DNA from: Streptomyces spiralis
GTDB lineage: Bacteria; Actinomycetota; Actinomycetes; Streptomycetales; Streptomycetaceae
Length of the DNA stretch: 43,207 nucleotides
Assembly: GCF_014654675.1 (NCBI RefSeq)
Contig: NZ_BNBC01000033.1
Span: forward strand, 5,299 to 48,505
Direction: 5' to 3'
Shown: positions 18,959 to 28,246 of the stretch, one piece after another
Numbering within the stretch: position 1 is the stretch's first letter
Layout of the letters: every line of letters begins with the position of its first letter
The notes under the pieces: model-generated
What the model was told of the DNA's origin: nothing
Database searches by the model: none
Seen by the model: the letters and a program-made list of their open reading frames with translations, nothing else
Position numbers and translations under genes: made by a program

Positions 18959-21241
18959 CTACTCCGCGCTGCCGATGCCCTGCCGAGCCCAGACCGTCTT
19001 GCCCTGCGCGTGGTACCGGATGCCCCAACCGTCGGCGACGCTCGCGACGATGAAGAGGCCACGACCGCCCTCGTCGATGGTGCGCGCGTGCTTCAGGTGC
19101 GGGGCGCTGTCGCCGGCGTCCCGAACCTCGCAGGTCAGACGCTCGTCGAGGATGAGGCGCAGTCGGTACGGCGGTGCGCCGTAGCGAATGGCGTTGGCGA
19201 CCAGCTCGCTCGCGATGAGTTCCGTGGTGAATGCGTCGTCCGCGCCGATGTCCCACTCGGCGAGCTGTCCGCGCACCGCGGCCCGGACATCCGGGACGGC
19301 CGCGAGGTCCTCGGCCAGCGGCACCGTCAGCACGTGGTCGGCGGGCAGTCCTTTGGCGCGTGCCAGGAGCAGCAGCTTCTCGGTCTCGTGGCGGTCCCGA
19401 AGCGCGTAGGCGAGCATGTCGCTCACCTCGTCCAGAGGCAGCGCCGTTTCCTGGCGCAGCACGGCGCGCAACCGTGGTTCGCTCTCCAGCAGGTCCTCGT
19501 TGCCGACCGCGAGGATGCTGCCGGCCGGCAGCGGGAACTCGGTCGCGGGAAACGGCGCGTGGTCGGTGCCGGCCAGGATCGGCCCTCCCGGCGCGGACAC
19601 GGCCTCCGCGTCGCCCCCGGGGCGGACCAGGTACGGCTCGGACAGGCCGGCGCGGACGAGGGTGCAGGTGTGGTCGACCGAGTCGTAGACCGCGATCAGG
19701 CAGCCGGCGGTCAATGGCTCGCGGTTCAGCGGATCTCCGGCCGGCAGCGCCGCCCGCTCGGAGGCCAGCTGCATGGCGGTGTCACTGAGCCGTGCCATCA
19801 ATTCGTTCGGCTCCAGGTCCAGCCCGGCCAGTGCGTGAATGACCGTCCTGAGCTGTCCCATCGTGGTCGCGGTGGCGATACCGCGGCCGCCGACGTCGCC
19901 GAACACCAATGCGGTCCGGCCGCCGGCCATCTCGATCACGTCGAACCAGGCGCCTCCGCCGCCCGGCCCCGGGATGTGCAGGGACGCCACGTCGAGCGTG
20001 GACGGTGCCGAGCTCCGCTGCGGCAGGAGTCTGCGCTTCACCGTCGCGGCGATGGTCCGCTCCCGGGTGAAGCGGCGAGCGTTGTCGATGCACAGGGCCG
20101 CATGGGCGCAGAGGTCCGACGCCAACGCGATGTCGTCCTTGTCGAAGGGGGCCTCCTCCCGGTGCCGATAGAAGCTCACCACACCCAGCGCCTGACCGCG
20201 CACGGTCAGCGGCGCGACGATCAGGGAGTGTGCGTCCGACTGGGCGATGGCGCTGGCCCGTGCGGGGTCCGCCGACAGCCAGGGGCTGTCCCTTGTCACG
20301 GTGATGAGCCGCGGCCGCAGGTCGTTCAGGACGAGGGAGAAGGGCGTGCCCTCCGGCAGCCGCCGCACTTCCCCCACCGTGTGAGCCGACACCAGCCCCT
20401 TGAAGGCGGTTCGCCTGAGTGGCATGTCCTGGTCCACCGGAGCCAGCGGAGGCTCCTCGCCCCGGATCACGTCCTCGATGACTTCGACCACCGCGATGCC
20501 GGTGAACGCCGGTACGACCGCGTCCACCAGCTCCTGGCACACAGACGTGACTTCGAGCCGCTCGCCGACGGTGGTGCGGACGTCCTCCAGGAGCCTCACC
20601 CGGTGCAGTGCCCGTTCCTGCTCGGTCACATCGACCGCCGATGCGACAAGGCCCAGGACTGCGCCGTCCGCCCCTTCAAGGCGCACGTAGGAGAGGGAAT
20701 AGTGCATGGAGCGGCCTGTGCCGTTCCTCGGCGCGGCCCGCACGACGCGCCGCAGCGCCGGCTCGCCGGTCATGAGGACCCGGCGCGCCACGGCGTGCTC
20801 ACTCTCAGGGTTCACAAGACCGAGGGCTTCGGGAAAGTTCTGGCCGGCCAGGGCGCCATCCGTCCCTGGCAGAGCTTCGGGCGCGCCGCTCCCGGACCGG
20901 CCGATGCGTAGGTCCGCGTCCAGGATGTACAGGTCGATCGGCGAGTGGAGGAACAGCGTCCGCAGGATCGCCAGGTCCCGGGCCGTGGCGCCGTTGCCCT
21001 GGCCGTCGCGTACCTCCCAGGTGAGCGAGGCCCCCGAGAGCACAGGCCGTACGGACACGGCGCCCAGAGCCGCCAGCAAGGCCTTGCCTCCCGCGGTGCC
21101 GTCACCCCCGCCCGTCAGCTCGGCCACGGTGCGGCCCACGGCCTCCTGCCGCGATCGGCCGAGCAGCTCCCCGGCCCGCGCGGACCACTCGACGATCCGC
21201 CCGTCGTCGGCGATTCGCATGAGCACGGCACCGCTGGACAT
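18959..21241 (-). CDS. PAS-GAF-SpoIIE phosphatase with C-terminal HATPase domain
   Basis: About 760 aa from the ATG at 21241 (GGAGG 9 nt upstream). Order: PAS domain (about 1-100, IADDGRIVEWSARAGELLGRSRQEAVG), a second PAS-like segment (about 105-225), GAF (about 240-385), PP2C/SpoIIE phosphatase (about 400-600, with FGDVGGRGIATATTMGQLR), and an anti-sigma-type HATPase (about 630-755, ELVANAIRYG and DEGGRGLFIVASVADGWG). It is a cytoplasmic multidomain regulator of the kind that dephosphorylates anti-anti-sigma factors and may phosphorylate them through the HATPase. No transmembrane segment or anti-sigma partner is nearby. The architecture is common in Streptomyces; the signal sensed is unknown. 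Confidence 0.88.
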   Translation of the reverse strand: MSSGAVLMRIADDGRIVEWSARAGELLGRSRQEAVGRTVAELTGGGDGTAGGKALLAALGAVSVRPVLSGASLTWEVRDGQGNGATARDLAILRTLFLHSPIDLYILDADLRIGRSGSGAPEALPGTDGALAGQNFPEALGLVNPESEHAVARRVLMTGEPALRRVVRAAPRNGTGRSMHYSLSYVRLEGADGAVLGLVASAVDVTEQERALHRVRLLEDVRTTVGERLEVTSVCQELVDAVVPAFTGIAVVEVIEDVIRGEEPPLAPVDQDMPLRRTAFKGLVSAHTVGEVRRLPEGTPFSLVLNDLRPRLITVTRDSPWLSADPARASAIAQSDAHSLIVAPLTVRGQALGVVSFYRHREEAPFDKDDIALASDLCAHAALCIDNARRFTRERTIAATVKRRLLPQRSSAPSTLDVASLHIPGPGGGGAWFDVIEMAGGRTALVFGDVGGRGIATATTMGQLRTVIHALAGLDLEPNELMARLSDTAMQLASERAALPAGDPLNREPLTAGCLIAVYDSVDHTCTLVRAGLSEPYLVRPGGDAEAVSAPGGPILAGTDHAPFPATEFPLPAGSILAVGNEDLLESEPRLRAVLRQETALPLDEVSDMLAYALRDRHETEKLLLLARAKGLPADHVLTVPLAEDLAAVPDVRAAVRGQLAEWDIGADDAFTTELIASELVANAIRYGAPPYRLRLILDERLTCEVRDAGDSAPHLKHARTIDEGGRGLFIVASVADGWGIRYHAQGKTVWARQGIGSAE

Positions 21242-21525
21242 CGCACCACACCTCCGCTCGGTCCGCGCACATGCGTCCCTTCTCATAGTGGGGTATGTGA
21301 TGGGGCCGCTCACCTCGGTGGGTCGCGCTCAGGAGGATGTACGACTGCATCGCGCAACCCCGCCGACGCCGGACGCCGTGCCGGTGACCCCGGGCGCTCG
21401 GCCGGGGACGCTGCGCCACGACGCGCATGACGACCCCCTGCGACCCGAGCGCCGTGTCCGTGGCATTGCCCATCTGCACCACCTTGCGCGCCACGCCTGA
21501 CCGCACTCGACCGAGCACTGCCCGT

Positions 21526-21672
21526 TCAGGATTCGGTGGGCAGGAGCTGGACCAGGCCGACCCGGTTCTCCTCGTCCACCTCGGTGTGGGCGGCTCGGAC
21601 CCTCCAGCGGCCGGCGGGCAGCGGGACCGATGCCTGGGCGGGCATCCCGCCACCGGGATACTCGATGCCCAT
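21526..21672 (-). pseudogene. Short hypothetical remnant (C-terminal fragment)
   Basis: A 48-residue frame with GRWRVRAAHTEVDEEN and VGLVQLLPTES. It looks like the last part of a small hypothetical protein rather than random GC-rich translation: its codons are ordinary and its composition is balanced. No ribosome site at a good distance and no upstream in-frame portion. Function unknown. Confidence 0.25.
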
Positions 21673-21733
21673 GTCGAGCCGTCACTCCACGCGGCCGCCT
21701 CACAGAAGTGAGCCAGAGCCGGTTCCGGTGAAG

Positions 21734-21751
21734 CCCGGGAATCTTCCCGGC
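21734..21751 (-). terminator. Hairpin downstream of the MFS exporter
   Basis: CCGGGAA (21735-21741) and TTCCCGG (21744-21750) pair closely, about 23 nt after the MFS stop on the minus strand. The loop must be four bases, leaving a 6-bp stem, so this is a modest candidate. Confidence 0.35.
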
Positions 21752-21772
21752 TCCAGGTGGTGGCGCAGCCGG

Positions 21773-23239
21773 TCAGTGAGCGGCGTTCTCGGGCACGGGT
21801 GTCTCCTCGACCGCTGGGCGTTGCGCTGGGGCGGGGGATCGCAGCAGGGCTGTGGCGAGGAGGAGAGAGACGACGACGAGGCACGCGCCGATGCGGAAGG
21901 CGAGTTGGTAGCCGCCTGTGAGTGCCGAGGCGGTGTCGGCCCCGTCACCCAGCAGGGCTTCCGTGTGCGCGTCGGCCAGCGTGCTGAGGACAGCGAGGCC
22001 GAAGGCGGCGCCGATCTGCTGCATGGTGTTGAACATGCCGGAGGCGATCCCCGAGTCCTCGGGTGTGGCCGCCGACATGGCCAGTGTGGCCAGAGCCGGC
22101 ATCGCGAGGCCGAATCCGATGCCGAGCGGCAGCAGTGCGGGCAGGACGTCCACGGCGTAGCTTCCGCCCGCCGGTACGCGGCCGAGCGCGCCGAGACCCG
22201 CCGCGATCAGCGCGAGTCCCGGGAGAAGCACGGTACGGGGACCGAAGCGAGCGATGGCCTTGGGCGAGAGACCGAGGGACAGCGCACCGATGGCGACCGA
22301 GACCGGGAACACGCCGAGGCCGGTGTGTATTTCGTCGAAACCGAGCACCTTCTGCAGGTAGAGGACGCACAAGAACTGGAAGCTGAACATCCCGGCCACC
22401 ATGAGAGCCTGGATGCCCATTGCCCCCGAGACGTTGAGTGACCGGAACACACGCAGCGGCAGCAGCGGACGGGTCGCCTTGGCCTGGCGGGCGACGAACG
22501 CCAGGAGCAGAGCCAGTGCCACGGCGCCGAAGCTCAGCGTGTGTGCCGAGGCCCAGCCGCGGTCGGTGGTCTCGACGATCGTGTAGACGCCGAGCATCAG
22601 CGCGGAGGTGACCAGGAGCGCGCCCAGGACGTCGCTCCCCTTGCCGAGGCCGACACCCTGCTCGGAGGCGAGCATGCGGCCGGCCGACAGAGCGGCCACG
22701 ATGCCGATCGGGACGTTGACGAAGAAGATCCAGTGCCAGCCGATGCTCTGCGTCAGGGCGCCGCCGGCGAGGAGGCCCAGCGAGCCACCGGCGGACTGGA
22801 CGAAGCTGTAGACGCCGATGGCCTTGGCCCGCTCCTTCGGCTGCGGGAACAGGGTCACGACCATGCCGAGCGTGACGGCGGAGGTCACCGCGCCGCCGAT
22901 GCCCTGGACGAACCGGGAGGCGAGCAACATCACCGGGTCCTGGGACACACCGCACAGCAGGGAGGCAGCGGTGAAAATGCCCAGACCCGCGATGAAGACC
23001 CTCTTGCGCCCGATGAGGTCGCCGAGCCGTCCGGCGAGCAGCAGCAGGCCGCCGAAGGGGACCAGGTAGGCGTTGACCACCCAGGCCAGGCTGGACGAGG
23101 AGAACCCGAGGCTGTGCTGGATGGACGGCAGCGCCACGCTCACGATGGTCCCGTCGAGGATGACCATCAACTGCCCGGCACAGAGCACGGCCAGCGCCGC
23201 CCAACGCGATGCCTGTGCTGATGAGTTGGTTGTCCGCAC
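21773..23239 (-). CDS. MFS drug exporter (DHA2, 14-TM type)
   Basis: About 488 aa from the GTG at 23239, chosen because AAGGGG lies 6 nt upstream. The ATG at 23281 lies inside the inverted-repeat operator and lacks a ribosome site. Fourteen hydrophobic segments, with the DHA2 motif LDGTIVSVALPSIQ in helix 1, GRLGDLIGRKRVF (motif A) and a helix-5 motif-C-like GGSLGLLAGGALTQSIGWHWIFFVNVPIG. Probably a proton-driven exporter of small toxic compounds, like EmrB/QacA. Divergent from an HxlR regulator that probably represses it; the substrate is unknown. Confidence 0.88.
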   Translation of the reverse strand: MRTTNSSAQASRWAALAVLCAGQLMVILDGTIVSVALPSIQHSLGFSSSSLAWVVNAYLVPFGGLLLLAGRLGDLIGRKRVFIAGLGIFTAASLLCGVSQDPVMLLASRFVQGIGGAVTSAVTLGMVVTLFPQPKERAKAIGVYSFVQSAGGSLGLLAGGALTQSIGWHWIFFVNVPIGIVAALSAGRMLASEQGVGLGKGSDVLGALLVTSALMLGVYTIVETTDRGWASAHTLSFGAVALALLLAFVARQAKATRPLLPLRVFRSLNVSGAMGIQALMVAGMFSFQFLCVLYLQKVLGFDEIHTGLGVFPVSVAIGALSLGLSPKAIARFGPRTVLLPGLALIAAGLGALGRVPAGGSYAVDVLPALLPLGIGFGLAMPALATLAMSAATPEDSGIASGMFNTMQQIGAAFGLAVLSTLADAHTEALLGDGADTASALTGGYQLAFRIGACLVVVSLLLATALLRSPAPAQRPAVEETPVPENAAH

Positions 23240-23267
23240 GGGAACCCCTTCCAATGGTGCACGATTT

Positions 23268-23291
23268 GTTACAGCGCTCATCTTCTGTAAC
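23268..23291. promoter_or_regulatory. HxlR operator between exporter and regulator
   Basis: GTTACAG (23268-23274) and CTGTAAC (23285-23291) form a perfect 7-bp inverted repeat with a 10-nt spacer. It lies between the divergent DHA2 exporter and HxlR genes, where a dimeric winged-helix regulator would be expected to bind. Confidence 0.7.
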
Positions 23292-23320
23292 CATGACGCG
23301 CAGCGGAAGGAGGCACTTTC

Positions 23321-23737
23321 ATGTCCCACAGTCACACCGATGTGTCCGACCAGGTCAGCAACGAGGCATGCCCGATCACCGAGGTCCTCGACCACGTCGC
23401 CGGCAAGTGGAGCATCGGAATCCTCGTCGCCGCAGCACACCGACCCGTCCGGTTCACCGAGTTGGAACGCACCATCACAGGCATCAGCCGACGCATGCTC
23501 ACCCTGAACCTGCGCAAGCTGGAACGCGACGGCTTGCTCATCCGGACCGTCTACCCCACGGTGCCGCCCAAGGTCGAATACAGCCTCACACCCATGGCCC
23601 GCGAACTCCACGCAACCCTCACCGGACTCGTCGGCTGGGCAGAACGCCACCGAGCCGACATCACCACCGCCCGCGCCACCTACGACGCCGCCACCGCATC
23701 GGCTCCCGACGCTCACGCGGATCCTGGCAGGCGTTGA
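23321..23737 (+). CDS. HxlR-family winged-helix regulator
   Basis: 138 aa, ATG with AAGGAGG 7 nt upstream. Has the HxlR hallmarks: an early Cys-Pro (EACPITEVLDHVAGKWSIGIL), FTELERTITGISRRMLTLNLRKLERDGLL as recognition region, and the wing VPPKVEYSLTPMARELH. The conserved Cys (about residue 17) is often redox- or ligand-sensing in this family. Divergent from the DHA2 exporter, with an inverted repeat between them, so local repression is likely. Confidence 0.9.
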   Translation: MSHSHTDVSDQVSNEACPITEVLDHVAGKWSIGILVAAAHRPVRFTELERTITGISRRMLTLNLRKLERDGLLIRTVYPTVPPKVEYSLTPMARELHATLTGLVGWAERHRADITTARATYDAATASAPDAHADPGRR

Positions 23738-23966
23738 GCCATCGCCTACTGGCGGACACTCTTGGGTGCGTCAGCACCCCGGGCTCACGCGGCGTCAGTA
23801 CGGCACGGTCGCGGCAGGCGTCTCGCGTGGGGTCGTCCGCCGCTCCACGAAGCCGGTCACCGTCCGACCGACGGCCTCGCCTTCGCTCGGATCGCCGGGG
23901 CGCACCCGCCCCAGGGCCTACGATTTTCGGTTGCGGCACCTCCGGTGCGTCCGGTGGGGTGAATCC

Positions 23967-25205
23967 ATGGACGGGTCCACGGATCAGGTGCAACGGGCGG
24001 CGGCAGGAACAGGCCGTACGCGTACGAGGCAGCCGGCGCCATGGCAGGGGGCGGCGGTGCTCGCGGCCCTCATGCTGGCCGCCTTCACTTTCAACACTGC
24101 GGAGAACCTGCCGATCGGCCTGCTGGAGCTCATCTCCGAAAGCCTTCGGGTGCCCCTGTCCGCGGTCGGTCTCCTGGTCACCGGCTACGGCGTGACGGTG
24201 GCCGTGGCGTCTGTGCCGCTTGCCCACGTGGTGCGGGCCGCGCCCCGGCGACATGTGCTGACGGGCCTGCTGGCCGCGCTCGTCGTGTCCAGTCTGGTGG
24301 CGGCACTGGCGACCTCCTACGGCCTGCTCCTCGTGGCGCGGCTGCTGACCGCGCTCGCCCAGGCACTGTTCTGGGCCGTGATGGGGCCGGTCGCGGTCGG
24401 CCTCTTCCCGCCCGAGGTGCGCGGGCGTGTGGTCGGGGCGCTGTCCGTCGCCGGTTCCCTCGCCCTCGTCCTCGGTGTACCCGCCGGGACCTGGCTGGGC
24501 CGGCAGAGCGGCTGGCAGGTGCCCGTCGCCGTCCTGGCGGCACTGGGGCTCGTCTCCCTGGTGACCATCGCCGTTCTGCTGCCGACCTCTCATCCGGAGG
24601 AAGAGCCCGCCGCCTACGGAACCGGTCCCGACGCCCGCCGGTTCGGGACCGTACTGGCGGCCGGGACCCTGTCCGCTGCCGGGGCGTTCGCGGGCTACAC
24701 GTACATCGTGAAGTTTCTGGGCGACGTGAGCGGGTTCTCCCCGAACACGGTCAGCGTCCTGTTCGTAGCTTTCGGTGTGGCGTGTCTGACGGGGGTGAGC
24801 ATCACCGGGGCGTTTGTGGACCGCTTTCCGCGCGCCGCACTGGCCACTGCCGTAGCCACGCAGGCGGTGGGCATGCTCGGCCTGTACGCGGCCGGCACCG
24901 ATCCCGCGGCGGCGGTGCTGTTCTTGCTGCTGATGGGCGGTGCGCTCGGGCCGGTGTTCATGACCACCCAGAACGAGATGTTGCGTTGCGCACCGGGGCG
25001 CACGGACATCGCACTCGCGGCGAACTCCGGTTCCTACAACGCCGGTATCGCGGCGGGCGCCGGGCTCGGGGGACTGGTCCTTCCGCTCGTCGACGTGCGG
25101 GGCACCTTCCTTGCCGGCGGACTGATGACCGTCGGGGCCTGCGCCGTGCTGCTCGGCGGGCGACTGCTGCCCGGGCGCGGCGTTCAAAAGCCATGCCCGC
25201 ATTAG
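23967..25205 (+). CDS. MFS transporter (DHA1/sugar-efflux-like)
   Basis: About 412 aa from ATG 23967, just before the first helix. Twelve hydrophobic segments. Helix 1 has TFNTAENLPIGLLELIS, resembling the AraJ/PbuE-type NxxEnlPiGLL consensus, and motif C-like GSLALVLGVPAGTWLGRQSGWQ follows. Such proteins export small molecules such as drugs, arabinose or purines. It stands downstream of the HxlR gene, with about 230 nt between them, so it may have its own promoter. Substrate not inferable. Confidence 0.82.
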   Translation: MDGSTDQVQRAAAGTGRTRTRQPAPWQGAAVLAALMLAAFTFNTAENLPIGLLELISESLRVPLSAVGLLVTGYGVTVAVASVPLAHVVRAAPRRHVLTGLLAALVVSSLVAALATSYGLLLVARLLTALAQALFWAVMGPVAVGLFPPEVRGRVVGALSVAGSLALVLGVPAGTWLGRQSGWQVPVAVLAALGLVSLVTIAVLLPTSHPEEEPAAYGTGPDARRFGTVLAAGTLSAAGAFAGYTYIVKFLGDVSGFSPNTVSVLFVAFGVACLTGVSITGAFVDRFPRAALATAVATQAVGMLGLYAAGTDPAAAVLFLLLMGGALGPVFMTTQNEMLRCAPGRTDIALAANSGSYNAGIAAGAGLGGLVLPLVDVRGTFLAGGLMTVGACAVLLGGRLLPGRGVQKPCPH

Positions 25206-25564
25206 CAGCGTGGTACAGGCAATCCGCGCCACTTGGCCGACAGCCCGGGAGGTTGCCGGCGCACGCCCGCACGTCCTCCGGCGTGCTCTCGGCTGCCGGT
25301 CACCTCCGGCCGGTCATGGCGCTCACTACATCCGCTCGCTCGGCCTGAACTGTCCGGTGTCTGAGGCCACACACGCATCGACGATGGTTTCCTCACCGGC
25401 GGCTGATCCGTCCAGGCAGAGCCGGCCACCCTTGACGCGCAGGTCGAGAAAGAACCGCGTGGCTGCGCCGGACACCCCCTAGGTGTGCTGACCGGACAGG
25501 TTGGTGACGCGGAGGGCGTACCTTCCTGATCGACGAGATCGTCCGCGAGGCTGCCCGGAAAGCG
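25206..25564. other. Gap between convergent genes, with a small remnant-like frame
   Basis: A 49-residue minus-strand frame (25326-25475, GTG start) reads FFLDLRVKGGRLCLDGSA and EETIVDACVASDTGQF. This looks like the tail of a small Streptomyces hypothetical protein, but it has no upstream part. No other gene is seen. A CCTGATCGACGAGA stretch near 25526 resembles the sequence at window position 30. Confidence 0.35.
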
Positions 25565-26803
25565 TTACAGGCGGATGACGACCAGGGCGATGTCGTCGCG
25601 GGCGCCGCTGGTGACGCCGAGGCGGGCCGGCAGGGCCTCCGCGATCTGGCCGGGGGCGAGGGCCCTGCTCTGGGCGAGGACCGAGATCAGGCGGGCCAGA
25701 CCGGTGTCGATGTCTTCGTCGTGGCGTTCGATGAGCCCGTCGGTGTAGAGCACCAGGGTGTCGCCCGGCGTGTAGGGCAGGCCGGCCTGAGGGCGGGGGA
25801 CGTGGTAGGGGCGGGCCCCGAGCGGGGGATCGGTGGCCTGGTCCAGCAGCTCGCAGGTTCCGTCGCGGTGGACCAGGACGGGGGGAAGGTGTCCGGCACT
25901 GCTGTAGATGATCAGTCTGCTGCGGGTGTCGATGAGTACCTTGACCGCGGTCGCAGCCGTCGCGCCCTCGATGGAGCGGGCGTACAGGCCGAGGACTTCC
26001 AGGGCCTGGGCGGGGCTCGGGATGGCCCGGATGGCCGCGCTCAGGGCACTGCGGAGCATCCCCATGACGGCTGCGGCCGGCAGGCCGTGGCCGACGACGT
26101 CTCCGACCGCCACGGCGTAGCGGTCGGGCGGCAGATCGACGACGTCATACCAGTCACCGCACACGTTGAGCGATGTCGTCGCGGGCAGGTACAGCACGGC
26201 GATGTTGTCGTCGTGCCGGTTCAGGTCGGGGGCCTGGAGCATGGCTTCCTGCAGAGCGATGCCCACCTGGCGTTCGCGCGCGTGGGCCTGGCGCAGCTCC
26301 TCGTTCAGCCGCTGCAGCTCGCGGGCCCGCACGTAGAGCTCGGCTGCCAAGCCCTTTTCCCGCTCGGTGAACTCCTCGGTGAGCTGACGCGCCCAGCGTG
26401 AATGAATGATGGCGGTGACGTCCTCGGACCGTTGCACGATCCATGCCACCGTGCCGTCCGGTCCGGGGATCGGGGTGTGGATGTTGGACCACCACCGCTC
26501 CTCGAACCCGCTGAGCTGGTCGGGGGCGCAGATGTCGTACCGCTGCAATACCAGGGTGTCGGGGGCCTTGGTGTCCAGGACGCGATGCAGCGACGCCTTG
26601 AGGTTGTGTTCCGCGTCGCAGGGGATGCCAGGATTTTCCGGCAGGGCGTCGAAGAAGTACTTCCCGATCAGCTCTTCCCCGGTCCGCCTCGTGGCCTGCA
26701 GGTATGCGCGGTTCGCGTAGCGGATCACCAGGTCCGTGTCCAGTACCAGGTACGGGCTTGGGGTGGCGTCGAAGAAGGCCGTGAAGTTGATGTCCGCTGT
26801 CAT
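25565..26803 (-). CDS. PAS-SpoIIE serine phosphatase
   Basis: 412 aa from ATG 26803 (GAGAG 6 nt upstream). N-terminal PAS domain (about 1-130: NFTAFFDATPSPYLVLDTDLVIRYAN), a coiled-coil linker rich in Glu/Arg (about 140-185), then a PP2C/SpoIIE domain (about 190-410) with the motifs GDWYDVVDLP, VGDVVGHGLPAAAVMGMLRSALSA, LVLYTDGLIE and GARDDIALVVIRL, which carry the metal-binding Asp residues. It should dephosphorylate anti-anti-sigma proteins in response to a PAS-sensed cue. The frame stays open upstream to 27169, where it runs into a transposase remnant; that stretch is not thought to belong to this protein. Confidence 0.88.
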   Translation of the reverse strand: MTADINFTAFFDATPSPYLVLDTDLVIRYANRAYLQATRRTGEELIGKYFFDALPENPGIPCDAEHNLKASLHRVLDTKAPDTLVLQRYDICAPDQLSGFEERWWSNIHTPIPGPDGTVAWIVQRSEDVTAIIHSRWARQLTEEFTEREKGLAAELYVRARELQRLNEELRQAHARERQVGIALQEAMLQAPDLNRHDDNIAVLYLPATTSLNVCGDWYDVVDLPPDRYAVAVGDVVGHGLPAAAVMGMLRSALSAAIRAIPSPAQALEVLGLYARSIEGATAATAVKVLIDTRSRLIIYSSAGHLPPVLVHRDGTCELLDQATDPPLGARPYHVPRPQAGLPYTPGDTLVLYTDGLIERHDEDIDTGLARLISVLAQSRALAPGQIAEALPARLGVTSGARDDIALVVIRL

Positions 26804-26959
26804 GGCGCGCTCTCTTCGGTCCATGAGCGCGACTTGCCGTCGGCGAGTACGCCCGCGCGAGCCGCGGCCCGCGGCCCTGGCCGCGCGTAGCGACTGCCCT
26901 CTTTCCCATCCTGCCGCCTGGGCCGCTGACCTGCACCACACGGGCTCAGGCTGCGCGAC

Positions 26960-27172
26960 GCCGTGACCAGCTGTGGCCGGGGCTGGGCGCGGGCACGCAG
27001 TGGTCGAGGCGGACGGATGAGGCGGGTTTCCCTCGTCCAGGCCGCATCCGTCGTTCGCGGCCTGGAAGCACTCCCCGATCGCCCAGCGGCTGCCGGCGAT
27101 CCGGGCGGCTCGCAGATCTCGATGCCGGCGGGTGCGCGGCGGCCGCAAGACCCTCTCCGGCTCCGCCATTCG
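26960..27172 (-). mobile_element. IS701/IS4-like transposase C-terminal remnant
   Basis: The minus-strand reading RIAGSRWAIGECFQAANDG followed by CGLDE matches the conserved RW-x-E-xCFQxAKxxxGLD region around the catalytic Glu of IS701-type DDE transposases. The sequence after it drifts out of frame and ends in ordinary spacer. No terminal repeats or upstream portion survive. It sits in the 26804-27271 gap, which otherwise holds no gene. Confidence 0.65.
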
Positions 27173-27271
27173 ATGCCGAGCGCTGTCCCGCGCCGAGAGT
27201 TCCGGGCAGGCTTCGGCTGCCGGCCCGGCGCTGCCGTGTGTCCTGACGCCGTGGACAAGCCGTCCGCGGCG

Positions 27272-28246
27272 TCACGACACGCGCTCGCCATGGCGAGATC
27301 CGAAAGGCGCGGCCTGGTCACGGCGTTGCAGGATGTAGAGGTCCCAGCTGTCGGGGTCGCCGATGTAGACGAACAGCTTCGGGTGCTCGCGGGTTCCGAA
27401 CACCTCCCAGGTGTCCCATGGACAGTCGGCGACGGTCACAGCCACCTTCTGGGACCATGGCCCGGTGCCCGGGTCGTACTCCCAGGTACCGGTGCCGGTG
27501 CATTCGTGCGCCACCGGTTCGAAGGAGTCGTCGAGGTCGAACGTCTTGACGCGGGTCGCCGTGGCCTTGCCATCTGCCGTGAGGGTGAGCGTGCCGCCTC
27601 TGCCGTCGGACCACGTCCCGGCGACCTGTTCCGCGCTCAGCCGCGGAGGTTCGTAGCCGATGCCGACGCTCAGGGCGATGCCCGCGAGCGTGCCGGTGGT
27701 GACGACAGCGAGCGTCCCGTACAGCGCCACCCGCCCGAACATCGCGGCGCCGGAGAGCCACGGGCGGTCCGGCAGCAGCAGCCTGCGGGAGACCAGCGCC
27801 GTGGCGGTGAGCGCCGCCGTCACCGCGAGCCATATGCCGAGGCCCGCCAGGAAACCGGTCTCCACGAGCTCCGCCACGGCCAGGGCCAACGGGGCTGTTC
27901 CGGCGGCCGCCAGTGCCGGGATCGACCACCACCTCTCGTGGCCCGAGAGCCGGCGGCCGAGCCATCCGGCCGCAACCAGCAGCGGTATCACCAGGGCGAC
28001 CGACAGCACGGCGAAGAGGGCAGCTCCCGCTGCCGCGAGGAACGGCGCCACCAGGATCAGGAAGACGACACCCATGGCGTTGTAGGGAAGGTCTGGGCTC
28101 TCCTGGGTCTGCCCCCACACGACGAGCGCGATCGCACCGATCACAGCTTCGACGAACAGCATCGACACCGAAGCCGTCAGCACCGCGCCGAATCTGTCCC
28201 TCACCCGGACCTGCGTCTGTACCGGCTCCCGCATTTTTGAACGCAT
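27272..28246 (-). CDS. Membrane protein of unknown function with extracytoplasmic domain
   Basis: 324 aa, ATG 28246 with GGAGGGG 6 nt upstream. About five or six hydrophobic segments in the first 200 residues, then a soluble domain (about 205-324) beginning LSAEQVAGTWSDGRGGTLTLTADGKATATRV. That motif resembles lipocalin/META-like domains of Streptomyces hypothetical proteins. It has two Cys (VAHECTG and VADCPW) that may form a disulfide outside. I do not recognise a function. The start lies inside the 3' end of the preceding MFS gene (46-nt overlap). Confidence 0.7.
   Translation of the reverse strand: MRSKMREPVQTQVRVRDRFGAVLTASVSMLFVEAVIGAIALVVWGQTQESPDLPYNAMGVVFLILVAPFLAAAGAALFAVLSVALVIPLLVAAGWLGRRLSGHERWWSIPALAAAGTAPLALAVAELVETGFLAGLGIWLAVTAALTATALVSRRLLLPDRPWLSGAAMFGRVALYGTLAVVTTGTLAGIALSVGIGYEPPRLSAEQVAGTWSDGRGGTLTLTADGKATATRVKTFDLDDSFEPVAHECTGTGTWEYDPGTGPWSQKVAVTVADCPWDTWEVFGTREHPKLFVYIGDPDSWDLYILQRRDQAAPFGSRHGERVS

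Larger units (their letters stand above)
21242..21772. other. Largely non-coding gap with a small degraded reading frame
   Basis: Contains the upstream region of the SpoIIE-type gene, a short remnant-like frame (21526-21672) and a hairpin after the MFS gene. No complete gene is recognisable. Confidence 0.5.

Noticed and set aside
21102..21884. Minus-strand 260-codon frame between the phosphatase and the MFS gene
   Set aside because: Low-complexity translation spanning the phosphatase start; no motif and no plausible ribosome site.
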